Below are positions 44,462-56,745 of a DNA stretch of 64,000 nucleotides, piece after piece. The DNA lies in assembly GCA_037952775.1 (NCBI GenBank), contig JBANAY010000003.1, positions 20,274,001-20,338,000 of the forward strand. The letters run 5' to 3'. Under the pieces are notes generated by a model. That model saw nothing but the letters and a program-made list of their open reading frames with translations. It made no database searches and had not been told where the DNA came from. The DNA comes from Clonostachys chloroleuca (taxonomy: Eukaryota > Ascomycota > Sordariomycetes > Hypocreales > Bionectriaceae). Each line of letters starts with the position of its first letter. Position 1 is the first letter of the stretch. The position numbers were made by a program, and so were the translations under genes.

Positions 44462-47400
44462 ATGGATCCAGTCGCCGTCAGGGCCTTGCTTGTTGCAAGC
44501 TTGGACCCCGATGCCGACAACAGGCGTCGCGCTGAGCTCCAGCTGAAGCAGGTACGCACTTTCTGAACCCCCTTCTCCGATCAGCCTGCCCGCGTTGTCC
44601 GCCTCCGGGACTGTCTCGTCCATCCAATGACTTCATCCGGCGGCAGGGCCGGCCTCCGACAGCCCTCCCGGAGCCGTGCCTTACCTGCCCAGACCCTGTT
44701 CAGCGTCGCTAACGTCTTGTGCCGCCGCAGATTGAGGACCAGACGGGCTTCCTCGACTGCCTCTTCGGCATCCTCGAGTCGGAGCAGGAGGCGAGCATCC
44801 GTCTTTCAAGTATGTACCCAACGCCGTGGCCTCGCCGAGGTGATCAGAATCAAGTTGCGTTAACGATATCCCGTCCCCAGCCGTTATCTATATCAAGAAC
44901 CGAGTCAACCGAGCCTGGTACGCTCCCGACCACAAACTCCCCGACAATGTGGTTCCGATAAACGAAGAAGAAAAGTCCCGCGTGCGCGATCGCGTTGTGC
45001 CCCTCCTGGCCTCGTCCGAGCCCCTCGTCCGCCAGCAGCTCATCCCCGTCCTGCAACGAATCCTACAGTTCGACTTCCCCAGCCGGTGGCCTCGCTTCAT
45101 GGACTTCACCATGGAGCTCCTCAACACGAACACCCCCAGCTCCGTCCTCGCCGGTGTGCAGTGCCTGCTGGCCATCTGCCGCGCATTCCGCTACAAGTCG
45201 GTCCAGAGCCAGGACAGGCAGCACTTCGGCAAGATCATCGAGGCCAGCTTCCCCCGGCTGCTGGCCATCTGCAACGAGCTGGTGACCCAGGAGAGCGACG
45301 AGGCGGGCCAGATGCTGCACCTTGCCCTTAAGACCTACAAGCATGCCACATACGTAAGAGATCTCGCTGCCGGAATTTTGGTCTCGTCGGTTGTTTTGCT
45401 AACCTGGGAGACTTGCAGCTGGAACTGACCCCCCATCTCCGCCAGGAGCAGGTCAACATCGGCTGGTGTACCGTCCTGCTCCAAACAGTCTCCAAAACGC
45501 CCCCGGCCAGCGCCATGGCAGGTGATAGTGTCGACCGCGAGAGGAACCACTGGTGGAAGGCCAAGAAGTGGGCATATTACAACCTGAACCGTCTTTTCAT
45601 CAGGTACTGTCCTTGACCCTGTTTTTTTCTCGGCTTTTTTTTTTTTTTTTTTTTTTTTGTGTGAAGGGGGTTTGCCGATCCCATCTGAGACCTCGTGGTA
45701 GCTGACTTCCATCCCAGGCAAGGAAACCCAACAACGCCGGGAGACGGCGACGTCGGCGCCCGATTCGCGAAGAACTTTGTTGCCAACATCGCACCCGAGA
45801 TCCTGAAGCACTATCTGCAGGAGATTGAGAAGTGGGTTTCCAAGACGTCATGGCTGAGCCGACCCTGCCTTACATATACTCTGGTCTTCCTGGATGAGTC
45901 AGTCCGACCCAAGGAGATGTGGACGCACCTGAAACCCCATCTCACCAACCTCGTCACCCACTTCGTCTTCCCCATTCTGTGTCTTACCGATGAAGACCTC
46001 GAGCAGTTCGAGGAGGAGCCCGAGGAGTACCTCCACCGCAAGCTCAACTACTTCGAAGACGGCTCCTCGCCCGATATCGCCGGTGTCAACTTCCTGGTCA
46101 ACCTGACAAAGCACCGGCGCTTCGAGACCTTCTCGATCCTCAAGTTCGTCAACGACATTGTCAACGAGTATGAGCAGAACCCAGACGACAAGAAGAACCA
46201 CGTGGCCAAGGAGGGCGCCTTGAGGATGATCGGTACGCTTGCTCCCGTCATCCTTGGGAAGAAGAGCCCCATTGCGGGCCAGGTAGAATACTTTATTGTC
46301 CGCTACGTCATCCCCGAGTTCAAGAGCAGCCAAGGATATCTCCGAGCCCGAGCTTGCGATACGGTCGAGAAGTTCGAGCAGCTTGATTTCCAGGACCAGA
46401 ACAACCTGATGACCATCTACCGCCACATCCTGGACTGCATGGCAGACGAGTCCCTGCCCGTACGGATCACGGCCGCCCTCGCTCTCCAGCCGCTGATCCG
46501 CCACGACGCGGTCCGCAACACCATGCAGACGAGCATCCCCACCATCATGCAGCAGCTCCTTAAGCTGGCCAACGAAGCCGACGTCGACGCCCTCGCCAAC
46601 GTGATGGAGGATTTCGTCGAGGTCTTCTCGACCGAGCTGACGCCCTACGCCGTTGCTCTCTCCGAGCAGCTCCGCGACACGTACCTGCGTATCGTCAACG
46701 AGGTTCTCGAGAAGGAGAAGGGCAACGACGACGGCGAGGCATTCAGCGAGTACGATGACAAGAGCATTACCGCCCTCGGTGTGTTGCAGACAATTGGTAC
46801 TCTGATTCTGACCTTGGAGAGCACTCCGGACGTGCTGCTCCACATTGAGCAGGTTCTCATGCCCGTCATCAAGATTACCTTGGAAAACAAGCTATACGGT
46901 AAAATGATATCCTTTTCCTGCGCGCCAGGCTTGATTTTGCTGCGGTGGTCGTGGTTGTTGAAATAATGCTAATGTGGGATAGATCTGTACAACGAGGTAT
47001 TTGAGATCATCGACAGCTGCACATTTGCTGCCAAGAGAATCTCGCCCAACATGTGGCAAGCCTTCGAATTGATTCACAGCACCTTTAAGGCAGGTGCCGA
47101 GTACTACCTCGAAGACATGCTCCCGGCCCTCGACAACATCGTCCAGTACGGTGCGCCCCAGCTGGTGCAGAAGCCCGAATATGTCCAGGCTCTGTATTCC
47201 ATGATCACCGACATGTTCACCACCCAAGCCCAGGGTCTGGAGAGAGTCAGCGCCTGCAAGCTTGCCGAAGCCATGATGCTCTGCCTCCGGGGCCACATTG
47301 ACAACTGCATCGAGGGCTTTATCGTTGTGGCCATGAGCATTCTGGCGGCAGAGGACGAGGTCAAGGTGCTGAGCATCCGGATCCACCTCATGGAGATGGT

Positions 47401-48338
47401 GATCAACGCCATCAACTATAACCCCCTCCTGGCGCTGCAGATTCTAGAGAACAAGGGCTGGACCAACCGCTTTTTCACCCTGTGGTTCGGAAATATGTCC
47501 TACTTCACCCGAGTCCACGACAAGAAGCTCTCTATCATCGCCATCACCGCCCTGCTGAACCTCAACCACGACCAGGTGCCGGCCAGCATCTCTGTGGGAT
47601 GGCCCAAGCTGCTGGAGGGTATTACAGAGCTGTTCAGATCCCTACCCGGTGCTATGAAGAGTGAGTGTTGACCCGCGGTGATGACGTAGTGGACACAAGG
47701 ATAATGCTAACGGGAACTAGAGCGCGACGAGGCCCTCCAGGACGACTTCCACTTGGACTCATACGACTATGCTGATGACGAGGAGTGGCCCGAGGACGGC
47801 TCTAACTGGGTCGGAGAAGAGCCTGCCGAGCAGGAGACGTCTGCCGATGTCACAGATGAGGGTGCAGCTTACCTGAAGCTGCTGCACGACGAGGTTAGTC
47901 CAGATGAAAGCTACATATACAATTACGCAAGCATAGCAATACTGACTGATGGCACGGGAACAGGCACAGAAGTTTAGCAGCGTTATGCCATCGGATGATA
48001 TGGACTTGGGCGAGGACAACTTCCTCGACTCCCCATTGGACAAAGTTGAGCCATACGGTCTGCTGAAGGCCACCATGATGAGTGAGTGGAGAGATGTGCC
48101 CTTGTACGTGGAGGACGGACAGAGACTGACGAGCCGGACATTAGGAATGCAACAAGAGCAGCCAGAATTCTACAGCTCGCTGACGAGCTCCCTCTCCGCC
48201 GAGAACCAGAGCGTGATCCAGAGCGTCATGGTGCGAGCGGACGAGATCGCGATGGAGCAGCTGCAGTTGGAGCAGCAGGCGCAGGCCAAGCTCCTTGCCG
48301 AGCAGCAGGGGGCAACCCGGCCGCCAGCTAAGGGATAG
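44462..48338 (+). CDS. Importin-beta family karyopherin (importin-7/8, Sxm1/Nmd5 type), 1,056 aa
   Basis: There are nine exons: 44462-44551, 44731-44809, 44881-45353, 45419-45603, 45718-46898, 46983-47660, 47721-47893, 47964-48081 and 48145-48338. All phases agree. The protein carries cargo through nuclear pores under Ran control. The N-terminal Ran-binding IBN domain is at about residues 20-100 (AELQLKQIEDQTGF, IYIKNRVNRAWY, KSRVRDRVVPLLA). Successive HEAT repeats follow, including FDFPSRWPRFMDFTMELLN, KKWAYYNLNRLFIR and GALRMIGTLAPVIL. The acidic loop DDEEWPEDGSNW and the ending LSAENQSVIQSVM fit the importin-7/8 group, as does the length. The fourth intron holds a T run of over 20. The last intron (63 nt) has no stop and could be retained. 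Confidence 0.94.
45636..45658. repeat. Poly-T tract in importin intron 4
   Basis: More than 20 consecutive T inside the intron 45604-45717, a slippage-prone homopolymer. Confidence 0.8.
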
Positions 48339-49877
48339 CTGCTCCCTTTGATGACGAGGCGGGTGATAGGGGAGGAACATATATACCAAGATACTGTCGA
48401 GTGGAAACTGTCATGAAAGCATCTGAAAGGGACCAAGCCGTGTTCCGACCAAAGCATTGTCACTTTTTAGAGCTGTGGAGGAGCCGAGCCGAAGGGGGGG
48501 ATTCTTTCAAGGGAGCAAAGCGGCAAAGCAAAGCAAGTCAGAGAGGAAAGACCAAGCCAAGAAACAAAAAACAAGACTAAAATTCCCATCCCACCAAAAA
48601 AAAAATTGATGAAAACATGACGATTAGCAAGTATTGGGACTCACTAGGGAAAGAAAAAAAAAATCCAAACATGACAAAACAAAAAACGCAAACACACAAA
48701 GAGAGGGAGGGCGAGAGCGAGAGGACATTACTTAGATGGCGCAAATTTATTCAAGGCTGGGAGAGGGGGAGGTCGGCCCGTCTGCACGCGCACACTCCAG
48801 ACGTGTCTGGAAACTTGAGTCTGGGTAGGGCATATATCTTGGCGATGGACAATCTTTCGTGACATATACGTTTTCATCTAGCCTACTAATTTTGAGCCTG
48901 GGTGGTTTTTGTTTGTCGCGCGGACGGGCGTGGAGAAGAGAGTGCGGGAGGGAGGCATGAGCGAATGACTACTATTCACTGTTGATTGTTCCAACGAGTG
49001 TGATCTTCCTTTCAGTGAGAGTGTGAGTGAGTGTGAGTGTCGCACCTTGGCAGTGAGTTGAGGATCTTCTTGTTGCACAGGACCAGGCTGCCATGCGCAG
49101 GCCCAGCTGCATGGACGGACGTACGTCCGTGGGTGTACGGCTGGGGGGATATTAATAAAACCTGCCGTTTGACGAGATGGACGGCAATGCATCATAGCCA
49201 GGGATGTCATGCCATGGAGCTGATCTGCCGGAGGATCGATTGACTGGGGCGTTTGTGTGACAGCCGGGATTTGCGAACTCTAACCAAACAGCGAGCGGGG
49301 GAGCGAGCTACATCTAGCTATGTTGGAAGGGAAAACATGCACTTCTTTACTTTTAACAGACGAGACTGAGGCTCACGATATCGCCTGCCTCACCGCTGCC
49401 CACCGTACCTGGGAGATTGGACAGGAAAAGGGGCAGAGAAGAAAGGAGTCATGTGCCATGTGCAAGATGACGGACAGTGTCTCATCTCGGAGGTCAGCGC
49501 CACACCAGATGCATAATATCGGTACTTTTCAGGGACTTGTGCACCCACACGACCGAGCTGGGAGGCAGGGTACCGTCAAGTAGCTCCTGCTAGTGCGGTG
49601 TCGGAGCTCGCCGCTGCCACACCGGTCAAGCCACTCACGACCACCGCCTTTCCCCCTCACCAGCCCAACTGCCGTCTCGGCGGCCACGACGCCCATCCTT
49701 TGCTTTCCAGCGGCCAATTCTCATCTTCTATTGCCTCATCCCGGGGAATTAATATATTTTAGACAGCCTGGCTTTCCTTGGGCCAAATTGAAGCCTGCCC
49801 GCATCCGCTCGGTGACATCATCAGCTCGGCCCCTCTCTCCCTCCCGCCGCCTGCTTGCCCGACCTCACGCGCCCAAC
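48339..49877. other. Intergenic between importin and ISN1
   Basis: A-rich 3' flank of the importin gene (about 48540-48700), then unremarkable sequence. The last 200 bases become C/T-rich on the plus strand before the ISN1 start. No gene recognised. Confidence 0.5.
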
Positions 49878-51618
49878 ATGACGACCCGATATCGCGTCGA
49901 GTGTGAGGCTCCCATACCCTAACCCGATCTCCACGGCTCAATGGGTCTGCTCTGGCATAATCGCTGACAGATTGCTGCCGTCTAGATGCTCTCAAGACGC
50001 ACAGGCGTGACCAATTCATAGGTACGAGGCCGCCTGTCTGGCTCGTGCGACACCCACGGCACCATGATCGATGGACGGGGCATATCGCAAGTCCATTCTT
50101 CTGCTCCCACAACACATGTGCTGACATGGAACGTGACTGCTAGAATGGGTCAAGGGCCTCCTCGCCGTGCCCTTCGTGCTGTACTCTGAGCCCACGGGAG
50201 TGTTTGGCGACGGCACCAACGTCGACAGGATGGCCGAGGAGTCTCACCGCCGCTACGCTGAGATTATGCGTGACGTCGAGCGGATGATTGACGACCACAG
50301 TTCGTAGCTCCATGACCTCAAGCCTCCATGAGTAAATGAGTCTTCCAGGCTAACCATTGCCCGGCAGTGACCATCCAGGGCCACGATGAGGCCTTCCCCT
50401 CCAAGCTACTCATGCTCGTGCCCACGGCGGGGCCCTTCTTCACCCGCCTGCCCCTCGAGGCCGCCTTCAAGTACCAGGACCGCAAGCGCCACATCTCGTC
50501 GCGGAGGTACGTCGCCCCGTCCTTCAACGACGTGCGGCTCGTCCTCAACTCGGCGCAGCTCATGGCCGTGACGGGGGGCGCCCTCCAGCTGGCCACGTTT
50601 GATGGTGATGTCACCCTGTACGACGACGGGAAAAGTCTGGAGCCGGACAGTCCTGTCGTGCCCAGGCTTTTGGGTCAGTCTTTTCCCTGCTTCATCTTTA
50701 TTCTGTTCTGTGCCTTTAGTGGCAGAGCCTCTGCCAATGGGTGGATGAATGTGCCTACTGACCATGAGCAGACCTCCTCCGCAAGAACATCAAGATCGGC
50801 ATCGTCACAGCCGCGGGCTACACCACGGCAGACAGGTACTACGAGCGCCTCCACGGCCTGCTCGACGCCATCGCCACCTCCAAGGACCTCGACCCGATCC
50901 AGAAGCAGAACATCGTCATCATGGGCGGCGAGGATAACTACCTCTTTGAGTTCTCCCCTTCCTCGCCCTACCGCCTCGCCCCCGTTCCCCGCGCCAGCTG
51001 GCTGACCCCGGAGATGGCCGCCTGGTCCGAGGCCGACATCACCGCCCTCCTCGACGTCGCCGAGTCCGCCCTCAAGGAGTGCGTCCGCACCATGAAGCTC
51101 CCCGCCACCACCCTCCGCAAGGACCGCGCCGTCGGCATCATCCCCACCGACCCGGACACCCGCATCGCCCGCGAGTCACTCGAGGAGACCGTCCTCGTCG
51201 TCCAGCGCATCCTCGAGTCCCACTCCCTCGGCATCTCCGCCACCACCAGCACCAGCCTCGCCCCCCGCGCAGCCGCCGCTGCCTCCGCCGGAGGAGGAGG
51301 AGGAGGAGGAGGAAGCGGAGGGGGAACCAGCCTCCCAGGCGCGGCGTCCCCTTCTGCGCCTTCAACGGCGGGCGCGACGTCTTCGTCGACATCGGCGACA
51401 AGTCGTGGGGCGTCACCGTCTGCCAGCAGTGGTTCGGCGCCGCCGGCGCCGCCATCCGCGGCGAGAACACCCTCCACGTCGGCGACCAGTTCCTCAGCGC
51501 CGGCGCAAACGACTTCAAGGCCCGCCGCGTCGGCACCACCGCCTGGATCGCCAGCCCGGCCGAGACGGTCGACCTGCTCGACGAGCTGGCCGACCTCATG
51601 CAGAAGAAGCTGGCGTGA
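49878..51618 (+). CDS. ISN1: IMP-specific 5'-nucleotidase (ISN1), apparent one-base frameshift
   Basis: Exons are 49878-49902, 49986-50021, 50144-50299, 50368-50673 and 50772-51618, with fitting phases in the first four junctions. The enzyme dephosphorylates IMP to inosine in the cytosol. Family landmarks are MTTRYRVEYALKTHRRDQFIEW at the start, GLLAVPFVLYSEPTGVF, RRYAEIMRDVERMI, IKIGIVTAAGYTTADRYYERL, MGGEDNYLFEF, and near the end VPFCAFNGGRDVFVDIGDKSWGV. The last block is in a different frame from the fourth. The change falls in the Gly-coding GGA repeat and five-G run (51292-51324), and no GT donor lies between the two frames. One missing G at 51320-51324 would explain it. Without it the product loses its C-terminal 90 residues. 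The Gly/Ala-rich insert just before the break is probably a disordered loop. Confidence 0.88.
51292..51324. repeat. GGA trinucleotide repeat and G5 run inside ISN1
   Basis: About eight GGA units encode a glycine run, followed by AGCGGAGGGGG. This is the point where the reading frame of ISN1 shifts. Confidence 0.75.
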
Positions 51619-52696
51619 GGGGCCACGATTCTACCGAGGGATGAGATTATGGGCGTGCGTGGAACTCTTCCGTCTTATACGTGATACATCTTTTCTGTCT
51701 TCTCTGCTCGGCATACCTTAACTTGGGATTTTTGCTCGTCTTGTTCTTGTTTCTTTTTTGGCATGGTTTAATCACAGGGATACCACATATCTAGTTAATA
51801 CTTAGAGCCTCTCTACGCACCATATCAAGCCCACCGTACTCTACCGTACCCTCGTGTAACAGGAGCCAGGCAGCCGCTGGGCTCAACGCATGTCTCGGGG
51901 CCAGAGCCTAAATACTCTAAATTCCCCATCCCGAACGCACAGCAACCACGCCAAGTCTCAGCCACGCAGACCAAGCCAAAACTACGGGGGGCGGAGGCAG
52001 CTCCAGATCAGACGTCTCACGAAAGGTGGTGATTCGGGGAAAATGTCAAATAGTCAATTTAGACCACGGGGGAGCGCCAGAGGGATATTTAAAGAAAGAA
52101 AAACACAATTTGCACCTCTCATTTGAGGCCCTCACTGACCTCCCCGTATCCGACGCCTCGCTTTCACCAAATAAATTAATTATGCTCCCTAGAGTCAAGG
52201 ACGAGGAAGGAGATTAAAACAGTCTGCGACGGAAGCCAATTTCGTCTTGTCCTACTCCAACCTTAACCGGCCCCGGCTCAACCACCCCAACATCTGTGTT
52301 GCGTCACCGCTCGGTGGTCGTCGTGCTGGTGGCGTCACGGTTCGAAAGAATGAAGATTATTGCGCGCATGCTTAGCGGGTCATGAAAGTTGGAAAATCAT
52401 AAAGGGTGAAACAGATTCAAATTGAGTCATTTTTGTGGCCAATGTGCCGTACTGTAGTCTTCTATTACAACCATAAGTTGTGTCCCGGAAGGTCTTCTTC
52501 CGAATCCCGGGCGTCAAGTATATATCATTTAACGAATAAAGTAGTAGTAGCTTGCTTCTCTTTTCTCTCGCTGAAGAGTAACATGATGCGGTGTAGTGGT
52601 GCATTTGTATGTAAGCTATCGTGCTTACAATGTGGGTAGGTGTGCTTATAATGGAAATCGGGTTTCCTTTCCATGTCCCCTTAGGTGGTGGACTTC
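51619..52696. other. Convergent intergenic (ISN1 and HAL-type kinase 3' ends)
   Basis: 1.1 kb of AT-leaning sequence between convergent genes. No gene, RNA or repeat was recognised. Confidence 0.5.
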
Positions 52697-55600
52697 TTAA
52701 TATCCTGGCTGGCCAGGCATGGCTCCGAGAGAGTGAGATCCCTTCGTCTTGGGAGGCAGATGGCTGTGGCAGAAAATCTTTCTGGGCCCGTTCCAGGAGG
52801 CATCAGGCTTGCTGGCGTCGATGACGCGGGTGGGGTCGTCGTACGACTCGGCCTGGCAACATTCGACGTTCTTCATCCAGCGGTTGTTCATCACCTGGTT
52901 GATGGAGATGCGGCGGCTAGGATCGGGGTTGAGCATCTGCAGCATGAGGCGTCTCAAGGCAGGAGGGCTGACAGCAAAATCAAGAGCGGTGCAATGGGGG
53001 TAGTCCGTCTCGGTGATGGTGGCATCGGGATCAGGGTGGTTCTTATACCACTTGTCCCAGCCTTTTACGAGATTGTCATACACCTTGTTGATGCCCGGCT
53101 CAGCACGAGGCCAGATGGCACCACCGAAGATGAGATAAATCATGACGACGGCGGAACTCCACACATCCAGGGCACGGGGGTCGTACTCGCTCTTCTTGGC
53201 GAGCACCTCGGGTGCGATGTAGGGCTCACTGCCGCAGATACCTGGCGAGCAAAGGCGGATGTCGCCCATATTCTGGCCACACTGGCCGCCGGACTCGCGC
53301 AAACCAGGGTGAGTACCGCAGAAGACCTCGGAAACACCAAAATCAGTGATCTTGAGCTTGCTATCTTTGGTGATGAGCAGATTCTCCAATTTGATATCAC
53401 GATGGGCGATACCGTTGTTGTGGAGGTAGTTAACACCCTGGATGAGCTGCTTGAAGAGGCAGAGACGATCCTTCTTCTTGTCCTCAGGCTTCAGCCATCC
53501 CTTGGAAACGAGACTGAACAGATCACCCTCGGAACAGTACTCCATGACGTGGTTCCAGCGCGAGTGATCAGTGCAGAGGCGGAAAGTCTCAATGATGTTG
53601 GGGTGATGCAAGCTCTTGGCAATGCTGTACTCAGACTTGATCTTCTTGTCGTAGTCGTCCTTGCTCTCACGGCCCGACTTGCCTCGGAATTCCTTGACGG
53701 CGTACAACTCGGTGGGGCAACCCTTGCGAGACATGAGGGTGACCTTGGAGGCGGCACCCTTTCCGAGATGCTTTCCATGGCGACCGAGAAACTTGGACTC
53801 GTATTCGAACTCCTTGGTGAGCTCGACAATATCGACGGTGAAGTCATCGGGCAGACTCAGACTCATCCGGCGAGCCTTGGCACCGGTACCAGCATCTGGT
53901 GGCAGGGGCCAGGGAAGTCGCTCGGGCGGGTAAGTCTGTTGGTTGTCATTCTCACAGGGGGGCTGCTGCACGACGTGGGGGGAGTCGGTCCGTTTGGTCG
54001 AGTCGAAGCTGCTTGCACGATCTCTTCGGTGGCCTGGGCGGGGGCCCGGGCCGTGACCGGTGACGAAGTTAACAGCGCGACCGCGAAGGCCAAGGCTAAG
54101 GCCTGAGGAGGATCGGTTCTTCTTCTTGGCCGAAAAATCGTCCGAGTTGGGGAGAGACTCGGACACAATTGAACGGGCGGGCTGGGAGCCTGTGTGGTTT
54201 CCGCCGTTGGAAATCTCGAGAGGCGAGGTGGGCGACGGCGGGGTGTTTGATCGAGTGGTTGCAGTTGACCGGTGCATGGAGAAACGGCGACTCGACTTGC
54301 TGGGCGGGGGGCCACCGTTCTCACGAGCCGTGGCAGTGCTAATGCGAGGGCGAGCAGACTCGGCGGCGGAGGTAGAAATGCGGGATATTACGCCGTCGTC
54401 CTTGGGCTGTGTGGCGGGCATCGGCACCTGAGGGGCCGATCTTCTGAAAAGACTCGACATTGTGCGCTTGAAGCTGCTGGTAGAACCTCGAGTAGAGCGT
54501 CGTGTAAAGGGGAGCGGAGTCGAGCTCGGGCTCTGTCTCGTCAATGGCAACAGACTGGCTGGCGTCGAGGGTGCTGGTGGTTGCCGGCCTCCAGCCGTCG
54601 CCTTGCTGGAGGGAATCGGTCGGGGTCGAGGATTCGGAGGCGACGATAGGGGTCTTAGGGAGAGAGGCAGGAGGGTTGGCGGGAAGCTGTTGGGTGGTCT
54701 CGTCGGAGGAGGATGGCTGTAGGTAGTTGTAGTGGGCGCCGGTTGGGAAGCTGGCCCACTCTTGCGAATGACGTCCGCTGGTGCTGGCACTGGTGGGGGT
54801 CACAGGCTCGACAGGATAGTCACTTCCCGACTCAATGCCTTCCTCGAGGATGGGGTCGGGCAGGTCGGAGGGCAGCTGACGAGGCGACGATGAGTAGCTG
54901 CTGGAATTGCACGGGGCGAGCGACTGAGACTGAGACTGCGGCTGTGGTGATTGAGGCGAGGGCGCGGAGCCATTGGCATATATCGGTTGATGGGCTGGAA
55001 ATTTGATTTGTCAGAGGGGACAGGAAACGACACGAAACGGCTCGGCACGGCAGGGAAACGAAGCAATAAGAAAACAAGTGTAGAAAAAAAAAATGTGGCC
55101 CAGAGGACCGACGGGCGAAAAGCGAGGCGAGGGCGCGGGCAATCAGTAGCGGCTCGCGCATGCATGCATGCAGGGCGAGTACAGGTACAAGAGAAAGAAA
55201 ATAGAACAAAAACCAAACAAGAACGAGGCTGAACAGGGGTGAGATGCTGGGTGGTGGGGTAGGGATCGAGAACAGGCAGAGAATAAAAATTGAGTCAGAT
55301 CGTAGGACCAGGTGGGCAGGGATTTCGGTGGCAGCATGAACGGAGGGGAGGGGGGAAGAGCGCCTGCAGAGAAGCCTGTCGGTACGTAGAGGAGGGTCTG
55401 TAGGGGTGTGTGGTTGGGGGCAGTGGATGGTGCACGCGCTGGAGCCGAGGGCAGGCACTGAGATAGTGGTGACCGAGCGACCAGCCCAGCAGAGGCCAGG
55501 ATTGGTCAAGAGGCCCCGGGAATGCACCGGCCCTGTGATCTGGGCTGCTGCTGCTTCCAAGAACCGTCTGTCCCAGGCGAAAGCCGCACGCTGGTCCAGG

Positions 55601-56745
55601 GGCCAAGCGAACGCGAGGTTGGAGAGGGGCAATTGGCAGAATTGAGTTTGAGAGCAAGCAGACAGCCAGCGGGGCGTCGAATGACAGCCAAGCCAGACCA
55701 AGCGAAGCGCAGATGTCGGCAGGGTCACGTCACTCACCACCTGGCAGGTTGGCGATGGATATTGGCCCACCGACGGTGAATAGAGGTGGGTGCGAGCGCA
55801 GGCAAGGGCAGCGCACTGGCTGGGTAAATTGACAATGTGTGGTGGATGGTTGGTTGGATGAATGGATGGATGCTGGTGACGGATCCGAAGCGGAGAAAGG
55901 GACGATGACGCTGGGCCAAAGGACGCAAACCCAGAAGGCAACATCAGCACCGCATCGCACCTGCTCTGCCTGCTGGCGCCTGGTGCTGCTGTTTTTGGCC
56001 GCTGTGGGGAAACCGGTAAGATGGGCTTTGGGGCTTTGGGATCGCCTGCATCATCTCATGCCAACCAGACATCTCACGATGCAACAACCTCCAAGGAAGC
56101 ACCTTCGCAGTGCGCCGTCCACCGCACGGCCTCGTGTTGCAGCAGGCACTGGCTGTGGTCATCCAGCGACCGACGATGAGATGGATGGGTGGTGGGGGGA
56201 TCGCCGGGGCCGATTGGTCTGTCGAGGGCTTCAGAGGCTTGAGACGGTGCATTCGAGTGTCATCGGTAGCGAACCCGAAGCAGAGCGCAGTGCAGTGCAG
56301 CGTGGCCCTCAGAGGCGCTGAGCAAGTAGAGGACTTCTGCCGTAGCGACACGCTAGCGGCGCCGTCAAGCACTGTCGTCGGTACGTACCACAAGCGAGCT
56401 AGCGCGCAAAGGTGGAGATGCAGCTTGGGGGAAGTCAAGCTGGCCTGGGGCAGGTACCACCCAGGGTGCTTTCCACTTGCATCGGGGGAGCCAACAGGAT
56501 TAACCTGTCAGCCAGGCGAGCTAGTCGCTCGCCCCAAGAGAGTGAGTGGCTGCAGTGCATCCATGGGGGCAAGGTGTTGGGGGTGATGCAGAGCGACCCA
56601 AAGAAAAAAAAAAAAAAAAAAGCATATGAAAAGCAATAAAAAAAAAAACCAAACAATCAAGTGAAGATCATGGGGAAGGGAAGACCGCAAGTAGAAAGAT
56701 CAACGTACCGTGCGACCCGGGGATTGGCTGCGGTTTGGCTGCCAT
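52697..56745 (-). CDS. HAL/SAT4-type serine/threonine protein kinase, about 777 aa
   Basis: The kinase domain (C-terminal 330 residues) has the glycine loop GKGAASKVTLM, YAVKEF with the ATP lysine, HRDIKLENLL, DFGVSEVF and PYIAPEV. It ends in LMLQMLNPDPSRRISINQVM, then NNRWMKNVECC, the hallmark of fungal HAL4/HAL5/SAT4 kinases that control plasma-membrane ion transporters. Upstream, residues from MSSLFRRSAPQVP (ATG at 54460) onward are in the kinase frame. Further N-terminal sequence (PIYANGSAPSPQSPQPQ to ETEPELDSAP) is in a second frame, joined if one C is removed from the four-C run (54509-54512). That exon begins at 54994 after CTGAC-N12-CCAG and fits the phase of a small first exon, 56745-56709 (MAAKPQPIPGSH), across a 1,714-nt intron. 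With both corrections the length is a whole number of codons. The kinase is certain; the 5' structure is inferred. Confidence 0.85.
54995..56708 (-). other. Proposed long 5' intron of the HAL-type kinase gene
   Basis: Donor GTACGT and acceptor CCAG with a CTGAC branch point flank 1,714 nt without recognisable coding sequence. It contains A/T homopolymers (A18 near 56603, A near 56638), a GCAT tandem near 55158 and CT-rich low-complexity sequence that gives long but meaningless minus-strand frames. The length is unusual for a filamentous fungus. Confidence 0.45.

Noticed and set aside
45899..46843. 314-codon minus-strand frame opposite the importin gene
   Set aside because: Antisense shadow of exon 5, caused by G/C at third positions; no domain or start context.
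51405..51721. Continuation of the pre-shift ISN1 frame to 51721
   Set aside because: Gives Ser/Ala/Pro-rich nonsense, whereas the shifted frame has the conserved VPFCAFNGGRDVF block.
52685..54106. 473-codon plus-strand frame opposite the kinase gene
   Set aside because: It is the antisense shadow of the kinase exon; the minus strand carries unmistakable kinase motifs and the plus frame has none.
54832..55950. 372-codon minus-strand frame upstream of the kinase
   Set aside because: Low-complexity Ser/Pro/His-rich translation of CT-rich DNA. It lies mostly in the proposed intron and is not in the frame that gives the coherent kinase N-terminus.
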